Shown here: in pieces, positions 1 to 6,151 of the stretch
Position numbering within the stretch: the stretch's first letter is position 1
Layout of the letters: each line of letters opens with the position of its first letter
NCBI GenBank assembly: GCA_947426875.1
Contig: CANEFU010000071.1
Coordinates: 1 to 6,332, forward strand
Source: an uncultured Clostridium sp.
Lineage (GTDB): Bacteria; Bacillota; Clostridia; TANB77; CAG-508
Direction: 5' to 3'
DNA length: 6,332 nucleotides
Position numbers and translations under genes: made by a program
The notes under the pieces: model-generated
What the model was told of the DNA's origin: nothing
Databases searched by the model: none
Seen by the model: the letters and a program-made list of their open reading frames with translations, nothing else

Positions 1-676
1 CAGAAGTATATTCTCTAACTGGTTTTACTACAATGTTGATTCCTGCAAATTTTTCTGAGCTTTCACTAAATTCTGCTACTGCTTCTCTCGGTATATCTTC
101 TGCTATCGTTACTGCTCTTGTACTACTGTATCCTTTTTGTGCAATTAGATAACGAATGGCTATTACTTTTCTAATTTCTTGTAGGTTCGTATTTTGTATT
201 TTGTATTTATCTCTGAATTTATAAAAAGCTTGTTCTGCCGTCATATTTTCTTCTATATTGTTTGCCTTTTTCCAATTAGCTAATGTTTCGTCTGTCATCG
301 TAAATTCGAATGGTTCTATCTTTATAGGAAAAATATCGGCATAAGAGCATTCATATTTCTCTAATACTTGTATCATATTTAAGATAGCTTCATTTAAAAT
401 TTCTGTTTCTACTTTACTTTTATACATTTCTAATGAAAATTCTATCTTAGAGGTAACAAGTGGTACTCCTGTCTTATCTAGGATAGAACCTCTGGATGCT
501 TCTAGTGTACTTTCTCTTGTCAATCTTGTATTCGATTGTTCTCTATATTCTGCTCCATGTACTATTTGCAAGCTGAATAATTTGGCAATTAAAATAATTC
601 CAACTATGTAAATCAAAACTGTTAGAATGTTAAATCTTAAGTTTATATTTGCTCTTTTTGTAGTACGCCTTACCAA
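1..676 (-). CDS. mrdA: Penicillin-binding protein 2 (elongasome transpeptidase), N-terminal part, cut by window edge
   Basis: Only the first 225 codons are present; the gene runs off the left edge. PBP2-type class B proteins cross-link peptidoglycan at the elongasome on the outer face of the membrane. The translation shows a short basic N-terminus, one membrane anchor at about residues 15-33, then the dimerization domain with the typical RGSILDKTG box at residues 62-70 (family pattern RG.I.DRNG). The transpeptidase domain with its SxxK, SxN and KTG motifs would lie outside the window, so activity cannot be judged. The start is TTG at 676-674, preceded by GAAGGTGA at 688-681. An in-frame TAA at 715-713 with no ATG after it rules out a longer ATG-started form. 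Position directly after mreD supports PBP2/MrdA rather than FtsI or SpoVD, but those relatives cannot be excluded from this part alone. Confidence 0.88.
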   Translation of the reverse strand, partial: MVRRTTKRANINLRFNILTVLIYIVGIILIAKLFSLQIVHGAEYREQSNTRLTRESTLEASRGSILDKTGVPLVTSKIEFSLEMYKSKVETEILNEAILNMIQVLEKYECSYADIFPIKIEPFEFTMTDETLANWKKANNIEENMTAEQAFYKFRDKYKIQNTNLQEIRKVIAIRYLIAQKGYSSTRAVTIAEDIPREAVAEFSESSEKFAGINIVVKPVREYTS

Positions 677-690
677 ATCTTCACCTTCTT

Positions 691-765
691 TTAAAAATAT
701 TTCGTTAAAATCTTATTTCCTTTATATTCATTTTCAATAGAATATCCAAACTTTTGTATTAGTGG
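691..765 (-). pseudogene. mreD: Detached C-terminal tail of mreD beyond the premature TAA
   Basis: Read in the same frame as mreD, the codons after the TAA at 768-766 give PLIQKFGYSIENEY followed by KGNKILTKYF and a TAA at 693-691. MreD proteins typically end their last helix with an aromatic residue and proline and then a short basic cytoplasmic tail, which is what this segment resembles. One base change (TAA back to TAT or TAC, Tyr) would join it to the upstream 152 residues. The tail ends exactly where the mrdA ribosome-binding site begins (690-681), giving the tight spacing seen elsewhere in the operon. That explains what would otherwise be an unusually long 89-base gap. Whether the stop is real or a sequence error cannot be decided here. 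Confidence 0.7.
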
Positions 766-1224
766 TTAGATAATAATGGTTATAATAATATTATAAATAA
801 TTTCGATTGCTAAAATTTTTATAAAGTTTATTATTTCTATGTTAGTAGATAAGAATATGTAATTTAATAGATAAGATAACACTTCAAAAATACCTGTTGC
901 TGCTATTACCATTACCATGATTGTCATTCTACTGTCTTTTGAAAAGTTTTTATCAAATGCAACTGCTAAAAATCCTATTAGTCCTAATCCTGCACTATTA
1001 ATTCCTATTTTGGTTCCTATAATCAAATCTAGTAACAAACCTATGATTAGCCCATAAATAGTTCCCATGGTTCGATTACCAAATAACCCAATAAATAATA
1101 TGAAAATAACAAATAAATTAGGCATAATCCCAGCTATGGAAAACCAACTGAAAAAATTTGATTGTAAAACATAAATTAAAATAGCTGTTAAAATTAAGCT
1201 GATATTAATGATTGCTTTTTTCAA
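766..1224 (-). CDS. mreD: Rod shape-determining protein MreD, apparently cut short by an in-frame stop
   Basis: MreD is an integral membrane subunit of the MreBCD complex that organises lateral wall synthesis. The 152-residue product is almost wholly hydrophobic, with about five membrane helices. It carries the family-like stretch GLIIGLLLDLIIG (residues 58-70) followed by GINSAG. I place the start at TTG 1224-1222: the ribosome site AAAAGGGGTG (1240-1231) lies 6 bases upstream. The alternative GTG at 1233 sits inside that site and would add three residues. The protein stops abruptly in its last helix (ITIII then TAA at 768-766). The same frame continues past this stop with 24 sensible codons (see 691-765), so the native protein was probably 177 residues, close to the usual size of roughly 170. 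Loss of the tail may or may not abolish function. Confidence 0.85.
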   Translation of the reverse strand: MKKAIINISLILTAILIYVLQSNFFSWFSIAGIMPNLFVIFILFIGLFGNRTMGTIYGLIIGLLLDLIIGTKIGINSAGLGLIGFLAVAFDKNFSKDSRMTIMVMVIAATGIFEVLSYLLNYIFLSTNIEIINFIKILAIEIIYNIIITIII

Positions 1225-1249
1225 TTGATTCACCCCTTTTTTATTTATT

Positions 1250-1284
1250 AATAAGGATTTTTAACCCGTCCCTCAATCCTTATT
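1250..1284 (-). repeat. Perfect 10-bp inverted repeat between mreC and mreD
   Basis: AATAAGGATT at 1250-1259 is the exact inverse of AATCCTTATT at 1275-1284, with a 15-base loop. In the minus-strand transcript the hairpin includes the mreC stop codon (1282-1280) and ends about 10 bases before the mreD ribosome site. No U-run follows on the minus strand, so it does not look like a terminator. It could tune mreD translation or mark an RNA processing site. Confidence 0.5.
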
Positions 1285-2095
1285 GGTTTGTTATTACTAA
1301 AACCGTGTCTAGTTTGTTAAAGTCTACTGCAGTTTCTACGATGGCATATCGGTCCGTCATATTTTGTGTATTGGTTACCTTTTTTACGGTTCCAATATGA
1401 ATTCCTTTTGGATAAATTCCTCCTAGTCCTGATGTTTCTATACTGTCTCCTTGTATAATATTGGCTTCGGTTGGAATATACATGGCTTTTAGGGAAGATT
1501 TATCGTCTAAGGTTCCTTTGCATACGATACTATCTTTTGTTGTACTCATAGAACAGCTTACAGAGCTTGCAGTATCAATTATGGTTTGTACTTTTGCTGT
1601 TGTATTGGTTACAGCTATAATATGTCCTACTAATCCTTGGTCTCCTATTACGGTCATTCCTTCTTTCACGCCATCGTTTTTTCCTAAATTGATTACGATA
1701 GTTTTTGAATAATTGCTAATGTCTTTGTTAATAACGTAACCTGGTATGGTTTTATATTCTCCATATTTTTCCGTTAAATTTAAGTATTCTTTTAATGTCT
1801 CATTTTGTGTTTTGATGTTTTCTAATTCTCTTAGTGATTGTTCTAATTCACTATTTTCTTGTTTTAACTGTTTGTTTTCTTCTTTCAAATTATTGATGTC
1901 TGTAAAAAATGTATGATTACCACCTAATTTATTTTTTAAATAGGTTAATCCATTTTGTATGGGCATGACTAAATTACTTGCTGCATTTTCAAAAAAGGAG
2001 TTGTCGGAATCTCCATTTGAAAAAACAACAATTATAATTAAAATGATTATAGTGATTATAATACCTATCATCCCAGCTTTTTTATTTTGATACAT
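1280..2095 (-). CDS. mreC: Cell shape-determining protein MreC
   Basis: MreC is the bitopic membrane protein of the elongasome. It links cytoplasmic MreB and membrane MreD to the outer PBP2 and acts largely outside the membrane. The 271-residue product has one membrane helix at residues 8-26, a coiled coil at about 66-108 rich in Glu, Asn, Gln and Leu, and then the beta-rich MreC domain. The last contains NLGKNDGVKEGM (136-147), GLVGHI (154-159) and GLGGIYPKGIHIG (223-235). The length is normal. The ATG at 2095 has AAGGAG at 2110-2105, 9 bases upstream and inside the last codons of mreB; only 2 bases separate the mreB stop from this ATG, so translation is probably coupled. In-frame codons after the stop look like no MreC sequence, so the C-terminus appears natural. 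Confidence 0.96.
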   Translation of the reverse strand: MYQNKKAGMIGIIITIIILIIIVVFSNGDSDNSFFENAASNLVMPIQNGLTYLKNKLGGNHTFFTDINNLKEENKQLKQENSELEQSLRELENIKTQNETLKEYLNLTEKYGEYKTIPGYVINKDISNYSKTIVINLGKNDGVKEGMTVIGDQGLVGHIIAVTNTTAKVQTIIDTASSVSCSMSTTKDSIVCKGTLDDKSSLKAMYIPTEANIIQGDSIETSGLGGIYPKGIHIGTVKKVTNTQNMTDRYAIVETAVDFNKLDTVLVITNQ

Positions 2096-2097
2096 TT

Positions 2098-3129
2098 TTA
2101 TTTTCTCCTTCTGCTATTGACTAACACCGTTTTTAATCTTTCTAAATCTTCTAACGTTTTTCCTGTCCCTCTTACTACACAGTCTAGTGGCTCTTCTGCT
2201 ATATATACTGGCATTCCTGTTTCTATGCTTAATAACTTGTCCAAGTTTTGAATCAGTGCTCCTCCTCCTGCTAATACAATTCCTTTTTCCATTATGTCAG
2301 AAGCTAATTCTGGCGGTGTTTTTTCTAGCGTTATCTTTACAATTTCAACTATTTTAGAGATGGATTCTTTAATAGCTTCTTCTATTTGTGCAGAGGTTAT
2401 CTTAACATTTCTAGGTAATCCATCCCCTAGGTCTCTTCCTCTTATCTCCATTGGTGTTTCTGTCATAAGTGGCATCGCACATCCTATTTTCATTTTGATT
2501 TGTTCTGCTGTTGTTTCTCCAATGGCTAAATTCATTTCACGTTTTATATAGTTTACAATATCTTCGTCTAATTCATCTCCTGCTACACGTAGTGAATGGC
2601 TTACTACCACTCCTCCTAGTGAGATAACTGCTACTTCTGTGGTTCCTCCTCCAATATCAACAATGATACTTCCACTTGGCTCCCCCACATCTAAAGATGC
2701 ACCAATCGCAGCTGCCATTGGCTCTTCTATTAAATAGACTTCCTTTGCTCCTGCTTGCATAACAGATTCTTCTACGGCTCTTTCTTCTACTTCTGTAATT
2801 CCTGAAGGTACTCCTACTACTACTCTTGGCCTTCCTACATTGTATCTTCTTCCTACTTTTTGAATTAAATTTTTTAACATTAATTGAGTTGCTGTAAAGT
2901 CTGCTATTACACCATCTTTTAATGGTCTTACCGCTTTAATTTGCTCTGGTGTTCTTCCGAGCATTTCCTTTGCTTCATTTCCTGTTGCTACGATAGCTCC
3001 TGTTTTCCTATCGATTGCTACAACAGATGGCTCTTTTAATACAATTCCTTTTCCTTTTAAAGTAACTAATATATTGGCTGTTCCTAAGTCAATTCCGATA
3101 TCTTTTGACCCAAATGTAAATAGTTTCAT
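2098..3129 (-). CDS. mreB: Rod shape-determining protein MreB (bacterial actin)
   Basis: MreB is an ATP-binding actin homologue that forms short membrane-bound filaments and steers wall synthesis along the cell side. All nucleotide-site motifs are visible: phosphate 1 IDLGTAN (13-19), the EEPMAAAIGA segment (135-144), phosphate 2 DIGGGTTEV (158-166) and the adenosine motif LAGGGALI (286-293). The 343 residues match the family length. The ATG at 3129 follows GGAAGGAAAG and overlaps the radC stop in an ATGA arrangement, so its translation is probably coupled to the radC reading frame. As radC is frameshifted, ribosomes that start at the radC initiation codon would stop at 3367 and not reach this junction; the local ribosome site should still allow independent initiation. 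The paralogues Mbl and MreBH cannot be fully excluded, but the mreCD context fits MreB. Confidence 0.97.
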   Translation of the reverse strand: MKLFTFGSKDIGIDLGTANILVTLKGKGIVLKEPSVVAIDRKTGAIVATGNEAKEMLGRTPEQIKAVRPLKDGVIADFTATQLMLKNLIQKVGRRYNVGRPRVVVGVPSGITEVEERAVEESVMQAGAKEVYLIEEPMAAAIGASLDVGEPSGSIIVDIGGGTTEVAVISLGGVVVSHSLRVAGDELDEDIVNYIKREMNLAIGETTAEQIKMKIGCAMPLMTETPMEIRGRDLGDGLPRNVKITSAQIEEAIKESISKIVEIVKITLEKTPPELASDIMEKGIVLAGGGALIQNLDKLLSIETGMPVYIAEEPLDCVVRGTGKTLEDLERLKTVLVNSRRRK

Positions 3130-3837
3130 TTCTTTCCTTCCCTTTCTGAAATCATTTTCGAAAAAATGCTTGTATATCTTTTATTTCCAATTACTAAATG
3201 GTCTACCAATTGCACACCTAACATGGTAGTAGCATTATAAAGATAATTGGTATATTCTATGTCTTGCTCGCTTGGTGTCGCATCACCACTTGGGTGATTA
3301 TGCACTAAAATAATTTTTGGTGCTTTCATTTTGATTGGTTCTTCTAATATGTCTTTGATAGCAAGATTAGCAAAATTGGTACCTCCGCATAGCGATATCT
3401 TTTATTTTCAATACTTCATTTTTATTATTTAAAATCACTATTTTAGCAATTTCTCTTTTTTCAAATCGCAATTCTTCCATCATAATTTTAGCTAAATCAT
3501 ATGGTTCTTTTATGGTTATTTTTTTAAAATTGGTTGGCATTGCCATTCGATTCGTTAATTCTCCAATTGCTTTTAGCTGGATGGCTTTTACTTTTCCAAT
3601 CCCGTTGATTTGTGTCAATTCTTCTATGCTAATATTTCGTAAAAAATTAATTCCCTCTGTTTTGGTATCATTTAAATTTAGTACTTTTTGTGCTAATTGC
3701 ACTGCTGTTTCTTGTTTCGTTCCTGTTTTTATAATAATCGCTAGTAATTCTGCATTCGATAATGCTTTTTCTCCATACCATTCTAGTTTTTCATAAGGTC
3801 TTTCTAATTCTGGTAATTCTTTTATTTTTATTGGCAA
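3126..3837 (-). pseudogene. radC: RadC-like JAB/MPN-domain protein, frameshifted
   Basis: RadC (UPF0758) proteins combine a helix-hairpin-helix with a JAMM metallo-domain; their cell role is unsettled despite the old DNA-repair name. Here the gene is in two frames. The N-terminal piece (3837 to 3367) starts with TTG and carries LPELERPYEKL and ALSNAELLAI at the N-terminus, plus the hairpin INGIGKVKAIQL (77-88). It leaves frame after KIKDIA and stops at 3367. Shifting one base at about 3387-3391 opens GGTNFANLAIKDILEE, which continues into the JAMM core HNHPSGDATPSEQD and ends at 3126. The rejoined protein is about 236 residues, normal for the family, with metal ligands present (HxH-x7-S-x2-D and an upstream Glu). 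No homopolymer marks the shift site. The TTG has AAAGGA 9 bases upstream. The end overlaps mreB by 4 bases. Confidence 0.88.
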
Positions 3838-3871
3838 ATATACCGTTCCTTTCTTGTTCTGATTGCCCCTA

Positions 3872-4129
3872 TTATATTTTTTTGTATACGAAGATGGCTA
3901 ACACCATTCCTATAATACTAGATATGCTAATTTTGAACATCAAAGCAAATGTGATTTTTACAACGCTTAAGTCCAATGTAATAGGATTTTCTAGTCCAAA
4001 GCTTTGGCTATATGATAACCACCATAGCCAATCTATTCTCGCTGCTAGCTCTCCTAATAATCCCCCTACTACTAGTCCTGATAATATAAATATTAATAAA
4101 ACCCATATATTCTTTTCTTTTGTTGCCAT
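3872..4129 (-). CDS. DUF4321 family small membrane protein
   Basis: This 85-residue protein has two predicted membrane helices (about residues 8-27 and 60-82) separated by a loop with YSQSFGLENPITLDL (40-54), and it ends in the basic tail VYKKI. The GxxxGGxxGE run in the first helix and the SFGL..P.TLDL loop match the DUF4321 family of Gram-positive bacteria as I remember it; no function is known. The ATG at 4129 has a strong GGAGGT site 5 bases upstream. It is the first gene after the promoter at 4190-4218 and is followed 34 bases later by radC. Its place at the head of the mreBCD-mrdA operon suggests, but does not show, a link to wall growth or division. Confidence 0.82.
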   Translation of the reverse strand: MATKEKNIWVLLIFILSGLVVGGLLGELAARIDWLWWLSYSQSFGLENPITLDLSVVKITFALMFKISISSIIGMVLAIFVYKKI

Positions 4130-4189
4130 TTTCTACCTCCATTTTTTTCTCTTTTTCTTACGGCTATTGCATTTTATTCTACTTTTGGT

Positions 4190-4218
4190 ATTATATCTTG
4201 AATTAACAAATTTTTCAA
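4190..4218 (-). promoter_or_regulatory. Sigma-A-type promoter of the DUF4321-radC-mreBCD-mrdA operon
   Basis: On the minus strand, TTGAAA (4218-4213) and TATAAT (4195-4190) are separated by exactly 17 bases. The predicted start of transcription near 4183 gives a leader of about 55 bases to the DUF4321 ATG. No terminator-like hairpin followed by a U-run is seen between this point and mrdA, so all six genes could share this transcript. Internal promoters are not excluded. Confidence 0.75.
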
Positions 4219-4290
4219 GTGCCTTCCCTAATTTTTCTATTTTACCTGAAAATTTTTCTTATGGCTGATATTTTAATAATTCTTTAAAAA

Positions 4291-4321
4291 GCTACCATTT
4301 TGGATTACCAAAAATTGTGGC
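4291..4321. repeat. Imperfect dyad directly upstream of the mecA promoter
   Basis: The left arm 4291-4303 (GCTACCATTTTGG) and right arm 4308-4321 (CCAAAAATTGTGGC) can pair around a 4-base ATTA loop, with two mismatches and one bulge. It abuts the -35 box at 4322. No T-run follows, so it is not a convincing terminator. It may be an operator for mecA or chance symmetry in AT-rich DNA. Confidence 0.35.
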
Positions 4322-4350
4322 TTTCCATATAATAATATCAGTAGTATAAT
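4322..4350 (+). promoter_or_regulatory. Promoter of the mecA-like gene
   Basis: TTTCCA (4322-4327, four of six matches to TTGACA) and a perfect TATAAT (4345-4350) are 17 bases apart. Transcription would start near 4357, leaving a leader of about 27 bases that holds the AAGGAGGT ribosome site at 4367-4374, 9 bases before the ATG at 4384. This promoter is divergent from the mre-operon promoter and separated from it by about 100 bases. Confidence 0.7.
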
Positions 4351-4383
4351 ATAATTAAGAGTTATTAAGGAGGTCTTATCTTT

Positions 4384-5001
4384 ATGAAAATTGAAAAACT
4401 GACTGATAATAAAATTCGTGTTATTATGAATTCAGAAGAATTAGGTTTTACAGAGGTAAATATGAATAGTCTTATGACAAAGGCAATTGAAAAACAAGAT
4501 ATTTTCTCAGATATTTTAAACAAGGCTGAAAAAGAATTAGATTTCCATACAGATGGTTGTAAATTACTGATTGAAGCCTTTTCTTCCATTGATGATTTTT
4601 TTGTTTTTACGATTACCCGCTACTTGCCAGATACTGATTTTAAAAGAAAAAAATTAATTGTAAAAAGAAAATCTTTTAACCAAATGAGTCAACATGCTGT
4701 TTGTTGTTTTGATAATTTTGATATATTCTGTGAATTTTGTAAAGCAATTGATTCTTTACATAGCATAAATACAAATAAATTAGCTAAAAATATTGCTTTC
4801 TATTTATGGAAAGATAATTATTACTTAATTTTAAGAAATGTAAATACAAAATATGAAAATATAAATTTATTTTATTCCACTCTGTCCGAATTTGGAAAAC
4901 TGCTTTCTTTTTCTAATAGTTTTGAAGCTAAATTGTTGGAGCATGGCGAAGTTATTATAAAGAAGAATGCAATTGATGTAGGAATTCGTTATCTTTTATA
5001 G
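4384..5001 (+). CDS. mecA: MecA-family adaptor protein (ClpC/ClpP adaptor, competence regulator type)
   Basis: MecA proteins bind substrates with an N-terminal domain and deliver them to the ClpC-ClpP protease through a C-terminal domain; in Bacillus subtilis the main target is ComK. The 205-residue product begins MKIEKLTDNKIRVI, which fits the MecA start (MEIERIN..TV). Its C-terminal half follows the family layout: a FDNFDIFCEFCKAI segment (109-122), then LWKDNYYLIL (141-150), a variable loop and a final LLEHGEVIIKKNAIDVGIRYL (184-204). The length is close to B. subtilis MecA (about 218), with a shorter middle linker. The ATG at 4384 has a near-perfect ribosome site. Five cysteines, four of them in a CC-x7-CxxC cluster (107-119), are unusual. 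It stands alone between its own promoter and a terminator. Its substrate here is unknown. Confidence 0.85.
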   Translation: MKIEKLTDNKIRVIMNSEELGFTEVNMNSLMTKAIEKQDIFSDILNKAEKELDFHTDGCKLLIEAFSSIDDFFVFTITRYLPDTDFKRKKLIVKRKSFNQMSQHAVCCFDNFDIFCEFCKAIDSLHSINTNKLAKNIAFYLWKDNYYLILRNVNTKYENINLFYSTLSEFGKLLSFSNSFEAKLLEHGEVIIKKNAIDVGIRYLL

Positions 5002-5023
5002 AATTCTTTCCAGGACAAAAAAT

Positions 5024-5080
5024 AAAACCAGAAAATCTAACGTTTAAGGGTTAGTTTCTGGTTTTTACTTTTTATTTTCT
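5024..5080. terminator. Bidirectional rho-independent terminator between mecA and the M23 gene
   Basis: The arms 5024-5041 (AAAACCAGAAAATCTAAC) and 5050-5065 (GTTAGTTTCTGGTTTT) form a 16-bp stem with a two-base bulge and an 8-base loop. A T-rich tract follows on the plus side (5062-5080). On the minus strand the stem is followed by TTTATTTTTTG. It lies 22 bases after the mecA stop and 17 bases after the end of the converging M23 gene, so it can stop both transcripts. Confidence 0.88.
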
Positions 5081-5082
5081 TA

Positions 5083-6096
5083 TTAATATACATAGTTTTG
5101 TGGATTATAGGCTACTCCATTTAATCTCACTTCTAAATGTAAATGTGGTCCTGTTGAATTTCCTGTTGAACCAACTGCTGCTATTGTTTGTCCTTGTGAA
5201 ACTTTTGCTCCTGCTGATACATATAATTTACTACAATGTCCATAATAGGTTTGTACACCGTTTCCATGTGTTATTACAATCATATTTCCATAAGAGCCTT
5301 TATATCCTGAAAAAGTTACCGTTCCTGATGCAGCAGCTGCTATTGGTGTTCCTGTTGAAGTAGCAATATCTAAACCAGTATGAGAAGACCTTCTAATTTT
5401 ACTACCTGCTCCAAATCTTGATGTAATTGTTCCTGATACAGGTCTTATCAAAGCTACTCCTATGTTAGCTTTTCCTGTTGATGTAGTAAGTGCTGTATTG
5501 ACCTTTCCTGTTGCCCCATATTTAGCTGTCCCATTTTTAGCTACTTGGACAACTTTTGCTGGTTCAACATATAACTTAGATATAGCTTCTTCTGATGTAA
5601 CTAAATCTTGTATATTTTGCTCATATTTTTCTACAATTGCTATTTTTTCTAGATTTGAACTGTTTTTTGCTTTTAATCCGTTTACTACTTGTTCTGCTTC
5701 CTCAAAGTTTGATACATATAGTTTTTCTTCTCCATTATTCGTAATCGCATAGTAACGATAATAAGCAATTCCTTGCTCTTTTACTTTTCCAAATATCTCT
5801 TCATCGTTTGCTACAATATTCTTTTTTAACAAACATAATTTATAATCTGGAAGATTGTCCACTTGCACAAATGCTATATTTTTATTCTCTTCTTCTCCCT
5901 TTTCTATGTAGTTATTAATTTTACGTTGTAATTCCGCCTTATTCTCTGTATATCCCACTTGTTCTCCATTAATAAAAACACTATAAGTAGGTTTATATAA
6001 AAAAGCAATTGCACCTACTATTAAGAAAATCGAAATCATAAAAAGAACCATGAATTTAATACTTTTTTTGGTATGTATCATTACTTTTTTAAACAT
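5083..6096 (-). CDS. Membrane-anchored M23-family peptidoglycan endopeptidase
   Basis: M23 (LytM-type) zinc endopeptidases cut peptide cross-links in the cell wall. The 337-residue product has a basic N-terminus and one hydrophobic segment (about 14-32) acting as membrane anchor or uncleaved signal. Two related modules follow (FINGEQVGYTENKAELQRKI near 41-60 and TNNGEEKLYVSNFEEAEQVV near 119-138), then a Ser/Thr/Gly/Ala-rich linker (about 187-212) and the C-terminal catalytic domain. Zinc ligands H239 and D243 (HTGLD) and H320 (HLH) are present, as are the likely catalytic H287 (YGHCSKL) and H318, so it should be active. I choose ATG 6096; the AAAGGAG site (6116-6110) is 13 bases upstream. 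The in-frame TTG at 6108 is only 1 base from that site. A putative WalR-type box lies upstream. Confidence 0.93.
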   Translation of the reverse strand: MFKKVMIHTKKSIKFMVLFMISIFLIVGAIAFLYKPTYSVFINGEQVGYTENKAELQRKINNYIEKGEEENKNIAFVQVDNLPDYKLCLLKKNIVANDEEIFGKVKEQGIAYYRYYAITNNGEEKLYVSNFEEAEQVVNGLKAKNSSNLEKIAIVEKYEQNIQDLVTSEEAISKLYVEPAKVVQVAKNGTAKYGATGKVNTALTTSTGKANIGVALIRPVSGTITSRFGAGSKIRRSSHTGLDIATSTGTPIAAAASGTVTFSGYKGSYGNMIVITHGNGVQTYYGHCSKLYVSAGAKVSQGQTIAAVGSTGNSTGPHLHLEVRLNGVAYNPQNYVY

Positions 6097-6151
6097 GTTT
6101 AAAACCAATCTCCTTTGTATCTTAATTACCTTTTCTTGATAAAAAATCTAT

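Noticed and set aside
721..749. Promoter-like TTGGAT-17-TATAAA on the minus strand ahead of mrdA, and a 6-bp ATATTC/GAATAT dyad.
   Set aside because: Both fall inside what reads as the original mreD C-terminal codons; the -35 match is weak, and the gap is explained by the interrupted gene.
1225..1233. GTG at 1233 as the mreD start.
   Set aside because: It sits within the ribosome-binding site itself, leaving no spacing; TTG 1224 has a normal 6-base gap.
3126..3329. A separate small gene starting at ATG 3329.
   Set aside because: It is the C-terminal JAMM half of radC; matching family sequence continues upstream of this ATG in the same frame, and no ribosome site precedes it.
3367..3400. Programmed +1 frameshift in radC, because GGAGGT lies at the shift site.
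   Set aside because: The ribosome-site-like bases are simply the two glycine codons and lie downstream of the shift point, the wrong geometry for known +1 stimulation; RadC proteins are not known to use frameshifting.
3762..4268. A 168-codon open frame on the plus strand.
   Set aside because: It lies antisense to the start of radC and all of DUF4321, has no ribosome site and shows only low-complexity hydrophobic sequence. Other plus-strand frames inside mreB, mreC and the M23 gene were rejected in the same way.
4141..4383. A possible small gene or riboswitch in the divergent intergenic region.
   Set aside because: No open frame with a ribosome site is present, and the predicted leaders (about 55 and 27 bases) are too short for known riboswitch classes; the region is explained by two promoters and one weak dyad.
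6097..6108. TTG at 6108 as the M23 gene start.
   Set aside because: It is 1 base from the ribosome site; ATG 6096 is a stronger start codon and gives a normal basic N-terminus before the membrane segment.
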